A DNA stretch of 64,000 bases from Enhydrobacter sp. GTDB lineage: Bacteria; Pseudomonadota; Alphaproteobacteria; Reyranellales; Reyranellaceae. Made by a program: the position numbers and the translations under genes. Below are positions 1 to 9,891 of the stretch, one piece after another. The stretch lies in contig NZ_CP126889.1 in the NCBI RefSeq assembly GCF_030246845.1, forward strand, positions 744,001 through 808,000, in the 5' to 3' direction. The number at the start of each line of letters is the position of its first letter. Positions within the stretch are counted from its first letter, which is position 1. The notes under the pieces were generated by a model. That model did no database searches, was not told the DNA's origin, and saw only the letters and a program-made list of their open reading frames with translations.

Positions 1-2
1 GC

Positions 3-1121
3 GCGGCCTGGGCGCTGGCGCGCTATGCCGAACGCCAGGCCGATCTTTTTTGCCCACGCCACGGCCAGCGCGAGGCGCTGGCCTCCCTGCCGGTCGACGG
101 GCTGCGGCTCGCCACGCCGATCCTGGAAACCTTCCTGAAGCTCGGCCTGCGCCGCATCGGCGATCTCTACCCTCTGCCGCGGGCGCCGCTGGCGCGCCGC
201 TTCGGCGATCAGCCGCTCATGCGACTCGACCAGGCGCTGGGCCGCGTCGACGAACCGATCGAGCCGCGTCGCGTGCCGCCCGCCTTCCGCACGCGCCTCG
301 CCTTCGCCGAGCCGATCGGCCGGCCAGAAGATATTGCTGCCGCGACCAGCCGGCTGCTGGCCGCCCTCTGCAAGCAGCTCGAGCAGGCGGGCGTCGGCGC
401 GCGCAAGCTCGAGATCGCGCTCTATCGCGTCGACGGCTCGGTGGATCGCACGGGAATCGGCACCAGCCGGCCCAATCGCGACAATCCCAGGCTCATGAAG
501 CTTTTCGAGGAGAAGCTCGGCGAGCTCGATCCCGGCTTCGGCGTCGAGCTGATGATCCTGGCCGCGCCGGAAGTCGAGGAATGGACCGGCGCCCAGGAGT
601 CCCTGCCCGACACGGGCACCGATGCCATTCCCGGCGGCAGTGACGACGGCACGATCGATCTCGCCGACCGGCTGGCGCTGCGGCTGGGCGCGGAGAATGT
701 CGTGCGTCTCGTCCCGCGCCACAGCCATCTGCCGGAGCGCGTGCAGGTGACGGCGCCGATTTCCGCCAGGCCGGCGCCCGAGGGCGCCTGGGCGCGCCTC
801 GCCTCGATGAAGGGTGCGCGGCCGACGCGGCTCCTGCAGCGGCCCGAGCCGGTCAGCGTCACGGCGCTCCTGCCCGACGATCCGCCGCGGCAGTTCCAGT
901 GGCGCCGTCATGCCCATCGCATCGTGCGCGTCGAGGGGCCGGAACGGCTGGCCGACGAATGGTGGCGGCCGCGCTCGAACGGCAAATATGCCCCCGCCAA
1001 CTCGATACCGGCGGCACGCGACTATTACCGCGTCGAGGACGATGACGGCGGCCGCTTCTGGCTGTTCCGCGACGGCCCGCACAATGCCGTCAAGTGGTTC
1101 CTGCACGGGTTTTGTGCGTGA
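3..1121 (+). CDS. imuB: ImuB, DNA polymerase Y-family-like protein (3' part)
   Basis: C-terminal part of ImuB, the catalytically inactive Y-family polymerase relative that links DnaE2 to the sliding clamp in damage-induced mutagenesis. The gene is open at the left edge; the reading frame is continuous from base 3, so about 372 residues are visible and the palm domain lies outside. Family landmarks seen are the little-finger entry (LGLRRIGDLYPLPRAPLARR, with RLDQALG shortly after) and the typical end containing YYRVEDDDGGRFWLFRDG and WFLHGFCA. It is followed after 63 nt by dnaE2 on the same strand, the normal imuA-imuB-dnaE2 order, so imuA is expected just outside the window. The pairing with dnaE2 makes the call secure; whether the missing part is intact cannot be judged. 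Confidence 0.93.
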   Translation, partial: AAWALARYAERQADLFCPRHGQREALASLPVDGLRLATPILETFLKLGLRRIGDLYPLPRAPLARRFGDQPLMRLDQALGRVDEPIEPRRVPPAFRTRLAFAEPIGRPEDIAAATSRLLAALCKQLEQAGVGARKLEIALYRVDGSVDRTGIGTSRPNRDNPRLMKLFEEKLGELDPGFGVELMILAAPEVEEWTGAQESLPDTGTDAIPGGSDDGTIDLADRLALRLGAENVVRLVPRHSHLPERVQVTAPISARPAPEGAWARLASMKGARPTRLLQRPEPVSVTALLPDDPPRQFQWRRHAHRIVRVEGPERLADEWWRPRSNGKYAPANSIPAARDYYRVEDDDGGRFWLFRDGPHNAVKWFLHGFCA

Positions 1122-1184
1122 TGTGTTTGCTCTCACCGCACCACATGAGCGCCACTCCAGTGGCGCAATCTTCCTGCTGAAGCC

Positions 1185-4100
1185 ATGCGCTACGCCGAGC
1201 TGCAGGTCACCACCAACTACAGCTTCCTGCGTGGCGGCTCGCATCCGGGCGAGCTCGTCTGGCGGGCGATCGAGCTCGGCCACAACGCCATCGGCATCAC
1301 CGACCGCAACACGCTGGCGGGCGTGGTGCGCGCCTACTCGGCGATCAAGGAATACTACGAGGAGCATCCGGCGCCCGAAAATGAGCAGATCAAGCTCCTG
1401 GTTGGCGCGCGCCTCGAAACGCGCGACGGCTATTCGCTGCTCGCCTATCCCCTCGACCTCGAAGGCTACAAGCGGCTGTCGCGCCTCCTGACGGTCGGCA
1501 ATCGTCGGGCGGCGAAAGGCGAATGCGATCTCGCCTTCGACGATCTCGCCGAGCATGCCGAAGGCCTGCTCGCCATCGTCCTGCCGCCTCGCCGCATCGA
1601 CGATCCCGTCTTTCATGACAAGCTGCGCCGGCTGGCCCGGCTGTTCGGCAACCGCTGCTATCTCGCCGCCAATATGCTGTTCCGCGGCGACGATGCCCGC
1701 CGCCTCGCCGCTCTCGACAATCTCGCGGCCCGGATGAAGGTGCGCCTGGTCGCCACCAACGACGTGCACTATCACATTCCCGACCGACGCGCCCTGCAGG
1801 ACGTCGTCACCGCGATCCGTCTCAACTGCACGGTCGACGAGCTGGGCTTCCGCCGCTTCGCCTCGGCCGAGCGGCACCTGAAGGCGGCCGGGGAGATGGA
1901 ACGCCTCTTCAAGAGGTATCCGCATGCCATCGAACACATCCAGAAGATCGTCGAGCGCTGCCGCTTCTCGCTCGATCAGCTCACCTATCAATATCCCGTC
2001 GTCTACGAGGGCGGCGAGACGCCGATGCAGAAGCTCATGCGCCTCACCTGGGAGGGAGCGGCGCAGCGGTATCCAGGGAAAATTCCGGACAAGATAACCA
2101 ATATCCTCCAGCGCGAGTTCGAGCTCGTCCAGAGCAAGGGGATCGCGCCTTACTTCCTGACCGTCCACGAGATCGTGAAGGAGGCCCGCAACCGCGGCAT
2201 CCTCTGCCAGGGCCGCGGCTCGGCGGCCAACTCCGCCGTCTGCTACTGCCTCGGCATCACCTCGGTGGATCCCGACAAAACCGAGGTGCTGTTCGAACGC
2301 TTCCTTTCCAACGAGCGCAACGAACCCCCCGACATCGATGTCGATTTCGAGCACGAGCGGCGCGAGGAGATCATCCAGTGGATCTACGCGCGCAAGAGCC
2401 GCGACCGCGCCGCCCTCGCCGCCACGGTGATCTCCTACAGGAGCCGCAGCGCCATTCGCGATGTCGGCAAGGCACTCGGTCTTTCGCCCGACGTGCTGGG
2501 CGTGATGGCCGACACGGTCTGGGGCGTGGGATCGGGTGGAGTCAAAGCAGGGCATGTCCGGGAAGCGGGCCTCGATCCGCACGATCCACGACTCGCCCTG
2601 GCGCTCGAGCTGTCGGCGACGCTGTGCGGCTTTCCACGCCATCTCTCGCAGCATGTCGGCGGCTTCGTGCTGACCGACGGCCGCCTCGACGAGCTGGTGC
2701 CGATCCAGAACGCGGCGATGGAGGACCGCACCGTCGTCGAATGGGACAAGGACGATCTCGATGCACTGAAGATCTACAAGGTCGACGTGCTGGCGCTCGG
2801 CATGCTGACGGCCCTGCGCAAAAGCTTCGACCTGATCGAGCGGCATTATGGCGAGCGTCCGTCACTCGACATGCCGACGACCGACTCCAGGGTCTACGAG
2901 ATGCTGGGCAAGGCCGATTCGATCGGCGTCTTCCAGGTCGAGAGCCGGGCCCAGATGTCGATGCTGCCGCGGCTCAGGCCCGAGACTTATTACGATCTCG
3001 TGGTGGAGGTGGCGATCGTGCGGCCCGGTCCCATCCAGGGCGGCATGGTGCATCCCTATCTGAAGAACCGCGCCAACCCCAAAAGCGTCACCTACCCCAA
3101 GCCCGAGCTCGAGAGCGTCCTCAAAAGGACGCTGGGCGTGCCGCTCTTCCAGGAGCAGGCGATGCAGATGGCGATCGTCGCGGCAGGCTTCAGCCCGGCC
3201 AAGGCCGACAAGCTCAGACGCGCCATGGCGACGTTCCGGCACTCCGGTACGATCCACAAGCTCAAGGACGAGTTCATCGACGGCATGGTCGCCAATGAAT
3301 ACGAAAGGGAGTTCGCCCAACGCTGCTTCAGGCAGATCGAGGGCTTCGGCGAATACGGCTTCCCCGAAAGCCATGCCGCTAGCTTCGCGATCCTGGTCTA
3401 TGTCTCTTCGTGGGTGAAATATCACTTCCCCGAAGCCTTTGCCGCTGCACTCCTCAATGCGCAACCGATGGGCTTCTACGCCCCGGCCCAGCTCGTGCGC
3501 GACGCACGACAACACAATGTCGAGGTGAGGCCGCCCGACGTGAATGCCAGCGACTGGGACTGCACGCTGGAGAAGTCCGACGGCCCGCGCTGCGCGCTGC
3601 GGCTGGGTTTCCGCCAGGTCACGGGACTCGCCGAAGCCGACATGAGACGCATGGTCGAACGCCGCACCACACCCTATCGCGATCCGGCCGACCTGTGGCG
3701 GCGCGGCGGTCTCACCAAACGACAGATCCTGGCGCTGGCGCGGGCCGATGCCTTCGCGTCGATGGGACTCTCGCGGCGCGATGTCCTGTGGGCGGTGCGG
3801 GCCTTCTCCGATGCACCGCTGCCGCTGCTCGAGGCCCGCCCCGCCGAGCGTGATCCCGAGCCCGCCGTCAGCCTGCCGGCGCTCACGCTCGGCGAGCAGG
3901 TCGTGGACGACTACGCCGCGATCTCGATGTCGCTGCGGTCCCATCCGCTGGCATTGTTGCGACCGATGCTGTCGGAACGGCGCGTCTCGCGCACCGACGT
4001 GCTGCTCGATTCCAGGAACGACGACCGCTTCACCCTTGCCGGCCTGGTGCTGGTGCGGCAGCGGCCGGGCACCGCCTCGGGCGTGGTGTTCGTCACCCTC

Positions 4101-4487
4101 GAGGACGAATGCGGCATCGCCAATCTCGTGGTCTGGCCCAAGGTCTTCGAGGCGCATCGCCGCATCGTCATGGGCGCGCGCCTGCTCGCGGCATCGGGCC
4201 ATGTGCAGCGCGAGGGGCTGGTGATCCACCTGGTTGCCGAGCGGCTGTGGGACTGGTCGTCCGAGCTCGACCGCATCGCCGACATAGACGAGAACTTCCG
4301 TCTGATCATGGCCCGCAACGATGCCGTGCGCGCCGACCGGCCCGATCCCCGGGTGCCGGTTCCGGAAGCCAACGCCACGCGTCATCGCAGCGGCAAGGGC
4401 CCGCCGGCGCGAAAGAAGCCCTACGACCGCAGCCGGATCGTGCTCGACCGGCCGACGATCCGGATTGCGTCACGCGATTTCCACTGA
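1185..4487 (+). CDS. dnaE2: Error-prone DNA polymerase III alpha subunit DnaE2
   Basis: Replicative-type (C-family) polymerase used for translesion synthesis, 1100 aa, within the usual DnaE2 length of 1000-1150. It opens with the PHP domain (NYSFLRGGSHPGEL near residue 10; TDRNTL), carries the catalytic Asp pair in PDIDVDF (about residue 382) and the third catalytic region KVDVLALGML (about 531), then helix-hairpin-helix and an OB-fold (FTLAGLVLVRQRPG about 949). The start ATG gives the expected MRYAELQVTTNYSFL beginning. It lies 63 nt after imuB, so both are probably one SOS-type operon whose LexA-controlled promoter would be upstream of imuA, outside the window. DnaE2 extends from mismatched or damaged termini together with ImuA/ImuB. 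Confidence 0.97.
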   Translation: MRYAELQVTTNYSFLRGGSHPGELVWRAIELGHNAIGITDRNTLAGVVRAYSAIKEYYEEHPAPENEQIKLLVGARLETRDGYSLLAYPLDLEGYKRLSRLLTVGNRRAAKGECDLAFDDLAEHAEGLLAIVLPPRRIDDPVFHDKLRRLARLFGNRCYLAANMLFRGDDARRLAALDNLAARMKVRLVATNDVHYHIPDRRALQDVVTAIRLNCTVDELGFRRFASAERHLKAAGEMERLFKRYPHAIEHIQKIVERCRFSLDQLTYQYPVVYEGGETPMQKLMRLTWEGAAQRYPGKIPDKITNILQREFELVQSKGIAPYFLTVHEIVKEARNRGILCQGRGSAANSAVCYCLGITSVDPDKTEVLFERFLSNERNEPPDIDVDFEHERREEIIQWIYARKSRDRAALAATVISYRSRSAIRDVGKALGLSPDVLGVMADTVWGVGSGGVKAGHVREAGLDPHDPRLALALELSATLCGFPRHLSQHVGGFVLTDGRLDELVPIQNAAMEDRTVVEWDKDDLDALKIYKVDVLALGMLTALRKSFDLIERHYGERPSLDMPTTDSRVYEMLGKADSIGVFQVESRAQMSMLPRLRPETYYDLVVEVAIVRPGPIQGGMVHPYLKNRANPKSVTYPKPELESVLKRTLGVPLFQEQAMQMAIVAAGFSPAKADKLRRAMATFRHSGTIHKLKDEFIDGMVANEYEREFAQRCFRQIEGFGEYGFPESHAASFAILVYVSSWVKYHFPEAFAAALLNAQPMGFYAPAQLVRDARQHNVEVRPPDVNASDWDCTLEKSDGPRCALRLGFRQVTGLAEADMRRMVERRTTPYRDPADLWRRGGLTKRQILALARADAFASMGLSRRDVLWAVRAFSDAPLPLLEARPAERDPEPAVSLPALTLGEQVVDDYAAISMSLRSHPLALLRPMLSERRVSRTDVLLDSRNDDRFTLAGLVLVRQRPGTASGVVFVTLEDECGIANLVVWPKVFEAHRRIVMGARLLAASGHVQREGLVIHLVAERLWDWSSELDRIADIDENFRLIMARNDAVRADRPDPRVPVPEANATRHRSGKGPPARKKPYDRSRIVLDRPTIRIASRDFH

Positions 4488-4547
4488 TCCAGCCATACCG
4501 ATCGTCGAGTGCTCCACCCGCCGCTCCTCCCGGCGACGCAACCCGCC

Positions 4548-4553
4548 TATAGT
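4548..4553 (+). promoter_or_regulatory. -10-like TATAGT giving a leaderless start
   Basis: TATAGT lies 6 nt before the ATG at 4560, so transcription would begin at or next to the start codon. No good -35 hexamer is seen at 16-18 nt. The hexamer sits in the 72-nt gap after dnaE2, and no Shine-Dalgarno precedes the ATG, which fits a leaderless mRNA. Confidence 0.4.
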
Positions 4554-4559
4554 GGCGGC

Positions 4560-5627
4560 ATGACCTTGCTGCGTGCCGCCCTGTGGGCCGTCGTGATCGC
4601 GGCCACGATGTATCTTCTGGTGGCCGGTCGCGGCCTCCTGCTGCCGTTCGTGCTGGCAGTGGCCCTCTGGTACATGGTCGATGCCATGGCCGACGCGATC
4701 GAACGGCCGCGGCTCGGCCGGCTCCACGTCCCGCGGCCGCTCGCCCTCGTGATCGCCGTCCTGATCATGGGCGGCATCGTGAGCGTGATCGGCCAGACGA
4801 TCGGCCATAACATCACCGCCGTCGCCGATGCTGCGCCAGCCTACGAGGGCCGCCTGCAGAACCTGCTCGACCAGGCCATGCGATGGGTCGGCATGGAACA
4901 GGCCCCCACCCTTGCCGAGCTGCTCGACCGTCTGAGCATCACCGAAACCGTGGGTGGCGTGGCACGCGCCGCCGCCACGGTGGTGAGCGTGGCGGGCATC
5001 GTCCTGATCTACACCGGCTTCCTGTTCGTCGAGCAGGTCCACTTCAGCCGCAAGCTGGGACTGATCTTCGGTGCCCGCGCCCAGCGTGCGCGCCTGCGCT
5101 CGGTGCTGGAGCAGATCGACCGCGACATCCGCATCTACCTCCGCATCAAGACGGCGCTCGCCATCGTCACCTCCAGCCTCGCCTACGCCGTGATGCGCTG
5201 GGTCGGCGTGGACTTCGCCGGCTTCTGGGCGGTCATGGTGTTCTTCCTCTATTACATCCCGACCGTCGGCTCGATCCTCGCCATCGTCGCGCCGGCGCTG
5301 CTCACGCTGGTGCAGTTCGACCACCTGACGCCCTTCCTGATCGTGCTGATCGTGATCGGCACGATCCAGATCGTGACGGCGAACGTGATCGAGCCTGCGA
5401 TCATGGGCCGCTCGCTCAACCTCTCGCCGCTTGTCGTGATCGTGTCGCTGATGGTGTGGGGCACGATCTGGGGGGTCGTCGGCATGTTCCTGTGCGTGCC
5501 GATCATGGTCGTGCTGCTGATCGTGCTAGCGCATTTCGAGACCACGCGTCCCGTCGCCATCCTCCTCTCGGCCGACGGCCGCATCCCCGAGCCCGCACAC
5601 GAGCCCATGGACCTGAAGACGGACTGA
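4560..5627 (+). CDS. AI-2E family (PerM/TqsA-like) membrane transporter
   Basis: Integral membrane protein of 355 aa, the usual size for the AI-2E/PerM family, whose members export autoinducer-2, small solutes or act as Na+/H+ antiporters. Two hydrophobic helices open the protein (AALWAVVIAATMYLLVAG; LLLPFVLAVALWYMVDAM), followed by a soluble segment, then a block of helices with family-typical elements YYIPTVGSILA and VIEPAIMGRSLNLSPL near residues 235-300. An upstream in-frame ATG at 4509 exists, but the ATG at 4560 is preferred because it begins directly at the hydrophobic part and is placed 6 nt after TATAGT. It may be its own unit after dnaE2. The substrate cannot be read from sequence. 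Confidence 0.85.
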   Translation: MTLLRAALWAVVIAATMYLLVAGRGLLLPFVLAVALWYMVDAMADAIERPRLGRLHVPRPLALVIAVLIMGGIVSVIGQTIGHNITAVADAAPAYEGRLQNLLDQAMRWVGMEQAPTLAELLDRLSITETVGGVARAAATVVSVAGIVLIYTGFLFVEQVHFSRKLGLIFGARAQRARLRSVLEQIDRDIRIYLRIKTALAIVTSSLAYAVMRWVGVDFAGFWAVMVFFLYYIPTVGSILAIVAPALLTLVQFDHLTPFLIVLIVIGTIQIVTANVIEPAIMGRSLNLSPLVVIVSLMVWGTIWGVVGMFLCVPIMVVLLIVLAHFETTRPVAILLSADGRIPEPAHEPMDLKTD

Positions 5628-5649
5628 CGGACCGGGCGCCTTCTATCGC

Positions 5650-6717
5650 CTACTGCCGGGACCGGGAAAGCCGCCAGCCCTTCCGCACCAGGATCGAGGT
5701 TTCATCGGAGTGATCGCCGACCGCGGCCAGAATTTGCGCGAGCTGGTAGTCGCCGACCCGGGCGTCGAAGAGCTTCTGCCGCTTCTTGATCGTCGCCCGA
5801 ACGAGGTCGACATAGGCCGAATGCGGCGGATGCACTTTCATGTCGCCGCCCTGCTGATCGATCGACATGAAGGAAGGCCCGGAGAAATTGTTGGCCGAAT
5901 GCTGTCGATAGCAGCCCAACGGCTCGAGCAGGATCAGCGAATTCGAAAGAAGATGCGCAAACCGGGCCAGATAGGCATCGGCGCATATCCTGAAGCCGCC
6001 GCAGTCGTCGGGCGCCGGCATGATGAGATCGAGCACGGAGCGACGAAAAACCAGCGCACTTTGGCTTTGCCAGAACCAGCAGTAGGAAGTGTGCGTTGCC
6101 GCATCCTTCCACGGCAAGAACATCGCATTCAGCGCCGGCGCATGCTGGCCCGCCGAGATTTCCAGCATCTTCGCCGTCTTCACGTCGGCAAGCGCATCGC
6201 GATTGAGGCGGGTGCCCGAATGGATCGCGCCATCCTCGTCGATCGTGAACTGGTCGGAGACCGAAAGACCGGTCGGATAGCGGCCGCTCACCTGGGCGAA
6301 AATATGTCGTTCGAGGAAAGCCGGCGCCAGCATATCGTCGGCGTCCAGGAAGACGACGAAGGCCCCGCGACAATACTGCAAAGCCGTCGCCTGGCTGGCG
6401 AGCTGCCCGACATTGACCGGATTGCGGATGTACCGGAAACGCTCGTCGCCAAAAGCCTTGAGCGTGCGGTTGATGCAGTCGCCCGTCCTGTCGGTCGAAG
6501 CGTCGTCCACGACAATGCATTCGAACTTGCTGTAGGTCTGGGATGCCACCGACCGCAGGCAGGAATCGATGAACCGTTCGTAGTTGTAGGCGGTGACGAC
6601 GATGGACGCCAACGGAAGCGACTCGAAGCCAACCACTCCAGGCGCATTTGGAAGAACGCGCCGCCACAGCGGCTCCTCCTGGCTGACCGACATCATCCGG
6701 TTGAGCATAGCATCCAT
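5650..6717 (-). CDS. Family 2 glycosyltransferase
   Basis: GT-A fold inverting glycosyltransferase of 355 aa. The N-terminal nucleotide-sugar domain begins near residue 36 with ASIVVTAYNYERFIDSCLRS, has VVDDAS at 69-74 and the metal-binding DADD at 125-128. The C-terminal 120 residues contain a Trp/Cys-rich acceptor part (YCWFWQSQSALVFRR). No membrane helices are evident, so it is probably cytosolic or peripheral. It is divergent from a paralogue starting at 6822, with which it shares the phrase GDERFRYI in the same place. It belongs to a local glycan island with two further transferases and an HlyD-type adaptor. Donor and acceptor are unknown. No clear Shine-Dalgarno precedes the chosen ATG. 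Confidence 0.85.
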   Translation of the reverse strand: MDAMLNRMMSVSQEEPLWRRVLPNAPGVVGFESLPLASIVVTAYNYERFIDSCLRSVASQTYSKFECIVVDDASTDRTGDCINRTLKAFGDERFRYIRNPVNVGQLASQATALQYCRGAFVVFLDADDMLAPAFLERHIFAQVSGRYPTGLSVSDQFTIDEDGAIHSGTRLNRDALADVKTAKMLEISAGQHAPALNAMFLPWKDAATHTSYCWFWQSQSALVFRRSVLDLIMPAPDDCGGFRICADAYLARFAHLLSNSLILLEPLGCYRQHSANNFSGPSFMSIDQQGGDMKVHPPHSAYVDLVRATIKKRQKLFDARVGDYQLAQILAAVGDHSDETSILVRKGWRLSRSRQ

Positions 6718-6821
6718 GGAACTGAAACACCTGCGCCAGTTCTGCTCAAGCCCATCGATAAACCAGCGGTTGCGCTTCCTTCGCTGATCAGACGCGGCCC
6801 GTCAAGTATCCTTGCACAAAA

Positions 6822-7976
6822 ATGGTTGCGCCTCCAACGCCGATTAGTGTAGTGGTCGCTCGTTCCCGGGCGAGCTTGTCGTCTGCCGAGCGTTTGGGTT
6901 CTTTTGGCAATCCATACGGTCCGAAGCCGGTGCATCGAGTGCCTGTCGCTCCTCCTGTCGGAATAGTCATCGCCAACTACAACAACGCGGATTTCGTCAA
7001 GGACGCGATGGCCTCCGCGGCCCGTCAGACGGTTCGCGACATCCAGGTCGTCGTCGTTGACGATGCATCTACCGACGACTCCGATGCGATCATCCGCCGG
7101 TATCTTACCGATCTCGGCGACGAAAGGTTCCGCTACATCCAGCTCGCTTCCAATCTCGGACAGACGGGTGCCATCCGGCGTGGTCTCGCCGAGCTGGATA
7201 CGCCGCTGGTATGCTTCCTGGACGCCGACGACATCCTGCACGAGGAGTTCGTCGCCCGACATGTGGCAGCCCACATGAACGCCGACTTCCCGGTCGCCCT
7301 GACGTTCTGCGATTCGCACATCGTCGATGTTTCCGGGCATCTCGCCGCCGGAACGGCCTGGTGGTTCGACTACAGCTACGAGCCCCGGGACAGACCCATC
7401 GATCCTTCGCACATTCCGACGATCGAGCCCAAGACAGGCAAGTTGACCTATCCGAGCAACAAGTCGACGACCCTGCTGGGCCAATGGTCGATCGACGCCG
7501 CCACCAACAGCATGACGGGCATGATGATCCGTCGCAGTTTCGTCGATCTCGTCCTGACACCGTCCGACGACGATCTTCGCTTCGGTCTCGACTTCTATCT
7601 CTCCACCTTCGCGTGGCTTCTGACGGGCGTGATCGCGATCCATGAACCGTTGTACGACTACCGCATGCACGGAAGGAACCAGTACTCCAACGGAGCCATA
7701 CTCGGCGGAACGTACAACTCGTCGACGAGATCCTGGAAGCCGATCCGCGATTCCGTCCTGCAATTGATCGAGACGGTTCTTCGTCAAAAAGCCGGGACGC
7801 TGCGCGCCGCCTTCGGGGATTTTCACTATTCGCAGGCCGAGGCGACGTTGCAGAAGGCGCTCCACCCCGAAAGCTCGATCTCGCTGAAACGGCTGCTGGC
7901 TGCCGTTGGCGACAGAGTCTCGCGGCTGGCCGGTTCGAGAATGCCGAAAGACCCGTCCGATCGTTCGGGCGGATAG
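6822..7976 (+). CDS. Family 2 glycosyltransferase
   Basis: Second GT-A fold transferase, 384 aa, paralogous to the divergent neighbour. The catalytic domain starts around residue 46 (VGIVIANYNNADFVKDAM), has VVDDAS at 78-83 and DADD at 134-137; the C-terminal half is rich in aromatic residues (AWWFDYSYEPRD). The first 45 residues look disordered, so the true start may be later than the ATG used here; a TATCCT hexamer lies 9 nt before this ATG. The stop is followed 4 nt later by the ATG of the next transferase, implying one transcript. Probably acts on a surface polysaccharide or glycolipid; the sugar is unknown. Confidence 0.82.
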   Translation: MVAPPTPISVVVARSRASLSSAERLGSFGNPYGPKPVHRVPVAPPVGIVIANYNNADFVKDAMASAARQTVRDIQVVVVDDASTDDSDAIIRRYLTDLGDERFRYIQLASNLGQTGAIRRGLAELDTPLVCFLDADDILHEEFVARHVAAHMNADFPVALTFCDSHIVDVSGHLAAGTAWWFDYSYEPRDRPIDPSHIPTIEPKTGKLTYPSNKSTTLLGQWSIDAATNSMTGMMIRRSFVDLVLTPSDDDLRFGLDFYLSTFAWLLTGVIAIHEPLYDYRMHGRNQYSNGAILGGTYNSSTRSWKPIRDSVLQLIETVLRQKAGTLRAAFGDFHYSQAEATLQKALHPESSISLKRLLAAVGDRVSRLAGSRMPKDPSDRSGG

Positions 7977-7980
7977 CCCG

Positions 7981-9891
7981 ATGGACCGGCAGGAGGCCCC
8001 TCTTTCATCCGAGGGCGCCGGCCACGGTGGCAGTCCGCCTGTCTATCCGGGGATCGAGATCTGGCGCCCGTCCAGCCACATCCCTCTTCGCAAGCGGGTG
8101 CTGGCGGCGATGGCGGCGTTTCGACCATTTCCCCGAAGCGCCAGGCGCCATGCCGTTCGATCTGCCGATGAAGGGCTCCGCGCCGTGGTCATCGATCCCG
8201 CCTTGCTCATGGAAGGAGGCCACAACTACTCGGCGCTGCTCAGGCTGAAGGCGGAGCTGTCGAAGCTCGATGTGGACCATACATGTCTCGCCTCGCTCAC
8301 CGCCGATGCGGCCATCCGGAAGCTTGCGGCGCCGGTCCTCCCGACCAAGGGCCTGTGGTGGCGCTCCAGCCATTCGCATGCCGAGTTCCTGGCGCATGTC
8401 GGAGCGATGAGGGACCAGCTTTCGCTGGCATTGAACGACCAGGCGCGGCCGCCCGACCTGCTCGTCCTGCACTGTTGCGATGCGGTCCAGATTCGGGCCG
8501 TCGCCGAATACTACGGACAGCCCTCGCCCATACCGGCCCCGCATCTGCTGATATGGCTCCTGTTCGCGCCCAATCAATTCGGCCCGACGGACAACCCCGT
8601 GCCGGCAGAGGTCGAGTACAGGGAAGCGTTCTCTGTACTGAGGAAGGCGATCGGCGACGATCGAAAGATCTCGGTCGTCTGTGAAACGCCGGCCTTGTCG
8701 GCCGCCTACCGGGAACTCATCGGGCTGGATGTCGGCGTGGCGCCATGCCCCAACCTCGCGGGGACTGCCGGCCGGGAGAGCCGCCGGGGAAGAAGGCCGA
8801 CTCCGAGGATCGTCATACTCGGCCATGCCAACGAGGCGAAGGGCTATCACCTCCTTCCCGAGGCGATCGAACGCGTTCTCAGCGCAGGAGGCCGCGCCGA
8901 CTTCTTCGTCCACGGCACGTTCAGGAACGCCGACACGGAAGGCGGCGCCGCCGTGTTCGACGCCTTGTCCAGCATGGGGCCAGCCGTCGTCACCAGCAGC
9001 GAGGTCCTGACGGCATCGGATTATTTGTCCCGGCTCCACGAGGCCGACATTCTCCTGCTGCCCTACGATCGCGCGATCTACGAGACCCGCGGCTCCGGTC
9101 TCTTCAACGAAGCACGCGACATGGGCATCCCGATCGTCGCGACCCGCGGCTGCGCCTTTGCCCAACCTGCCTTCGACGATGGATGGGGTGTCGAAATCGC
9201 CGAGCGCAGCGGCACCGGCATAGCGCGAGCCATTCTTGACGCCCTCGGGCGCCTGCCCGACCTGTCCGCCCGGGCGGCGGAGGCGGCCGCCGCATATCGT
9301 GGCGATGACATCGGCACGGTCCTGCGCAGGGTCGTCAGCGACGTACGGCCCGACGAACAGGCGGTGCGCGCCGCCGCCGTGAAGCGCAGGACCAAAAGCA
9401 CGCTCCTGCCGCGCACATTCTTCGCCGGCGTTCATGTGGACGAAGGCACGGCCATCGGAGGCAACAGGCCGCGCCGCAATCCGAAGCTGCGGTCCCTCCG
9501 GGGCAAGCGGATCGACACGCCTGTCCGACCCTATTGCTACGCGGTCCTGGTGGGCATCGACGCCGGAAAGGCACAGCGGCTTCCCGCCGGCAGCCGCGTC
9601 GCCGCCGAGATATCCGTCGAGGTGATCGCGGGCAAAGTAGGCGTCGCCTGGATCGACGAGAATCACCAGGTGCTGGACGATGCCGAACGCTATGCGCCGG
9701 CCATGACGGGCGTCCAGCGCCTCGTGGTTCCGGCTCCGGCCGACCGAGTGCGCCAGCTCGTCTTCCGGAACTTTGCCTCGGGCGCCGCCCCTACGTCATT
9801 CCGGATCGTGGGGCTGAGGGCAACGAAGTGGCTTCCCGGCTGGATGCAGCCAGCCAGCAACGAACCGTCATCACCAGCCGTCGCCAGATGA
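7981..9891 (+). CDS. GT-B-type glycosyltransferase with extra C-terminal domain
   Basis: Protein of 636 aa. The middle resembles GT4-class retaining transferases: a second Rossmann half begins around residue 276 (RIVILGHANEAKGYHLLPEA) and the nucleotide-sugar-binding area includes ADILLLPYD (about 355) and RGSGLFNEA (about 369-377), the position of the usual ExxxxxxxE element. The first 90 residues are unlike known domains, and residues 470-636 look like an added beta-rich domain (ISVEVIAGKVGVAWIDE), perhaps for carbohydrate binding. The ATG at 7981 is chosen because it lies just after the previous stop; an in-frame ATG at 7906 would overlap that gene by 71 nt. Its 3' end overlaps the convergent next gene by about 100 bp. 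Confidence 0.7.
   Translation: MDRQEAPLSSEGAGHGGSPPVYPGIEIWRPSSHIPLRKRVLAAMAAFRPFPRSARRHAVRSADEGLRAVVIDPALLMEGGHNYSALLRLKAELSKLDVDHTCLASLTADAAIRKLAAPVLPTKGLWWRSSHSHAEFLAHVGAMRDQLSLALNDQARPPDLLVLHCCDAVQIRAVAEYYGQPSPIPAPHLLIWLLFAPNQFGPTDNPVPAEVEYREAFSVLRKAIGDDRKISVVCETPALSAAYRELIGLDVGVAPCPNLAGTAGRESRRGRRPTPRIVILGHANEAKGYHLLPEAIERVLSAGGRADFFVHGTFRNADTEGGAAVFDALSSMGPAVVTSSEVLTASDYLSRLHEADILLLPYDRAIYETRGSGLFNEARDMGIPIVATRGCAFAQPAFDDGWGVEIAERSGTGIARAILDALGRLPDLSARAAEAAAAYRGDDIGTVLRRVVSDVRPDEQAVRAAAVKRRTKSTLLPRTFFAGVHVDEGTAIGGNRPRRNPKLRSLRGKRIDTPVRPYCYAVLVGIDAGKAQRLPAGSRVAAEISVEVIAGKVGVAWIDENHQVLDDAERYAPAMTGVQRLVVPAPADRVRQLVFRNFASGAAPTSFRIVGLRATKWLPGWMQPASNEPSSPAVAR

Noticed and set aside
2862..4385. 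507-codon open frame opposite dnaE2
   Set aside because: Antisense to a clear polymerase gene with motifs in the sense frame; no ribosome site or domain.
6764..6786. CAGCG/CGCTG inverted repeat between the divergent glycosyltransferases
   Set aside because: Five-bp GC-rich arms are expected by chance in such DNA.
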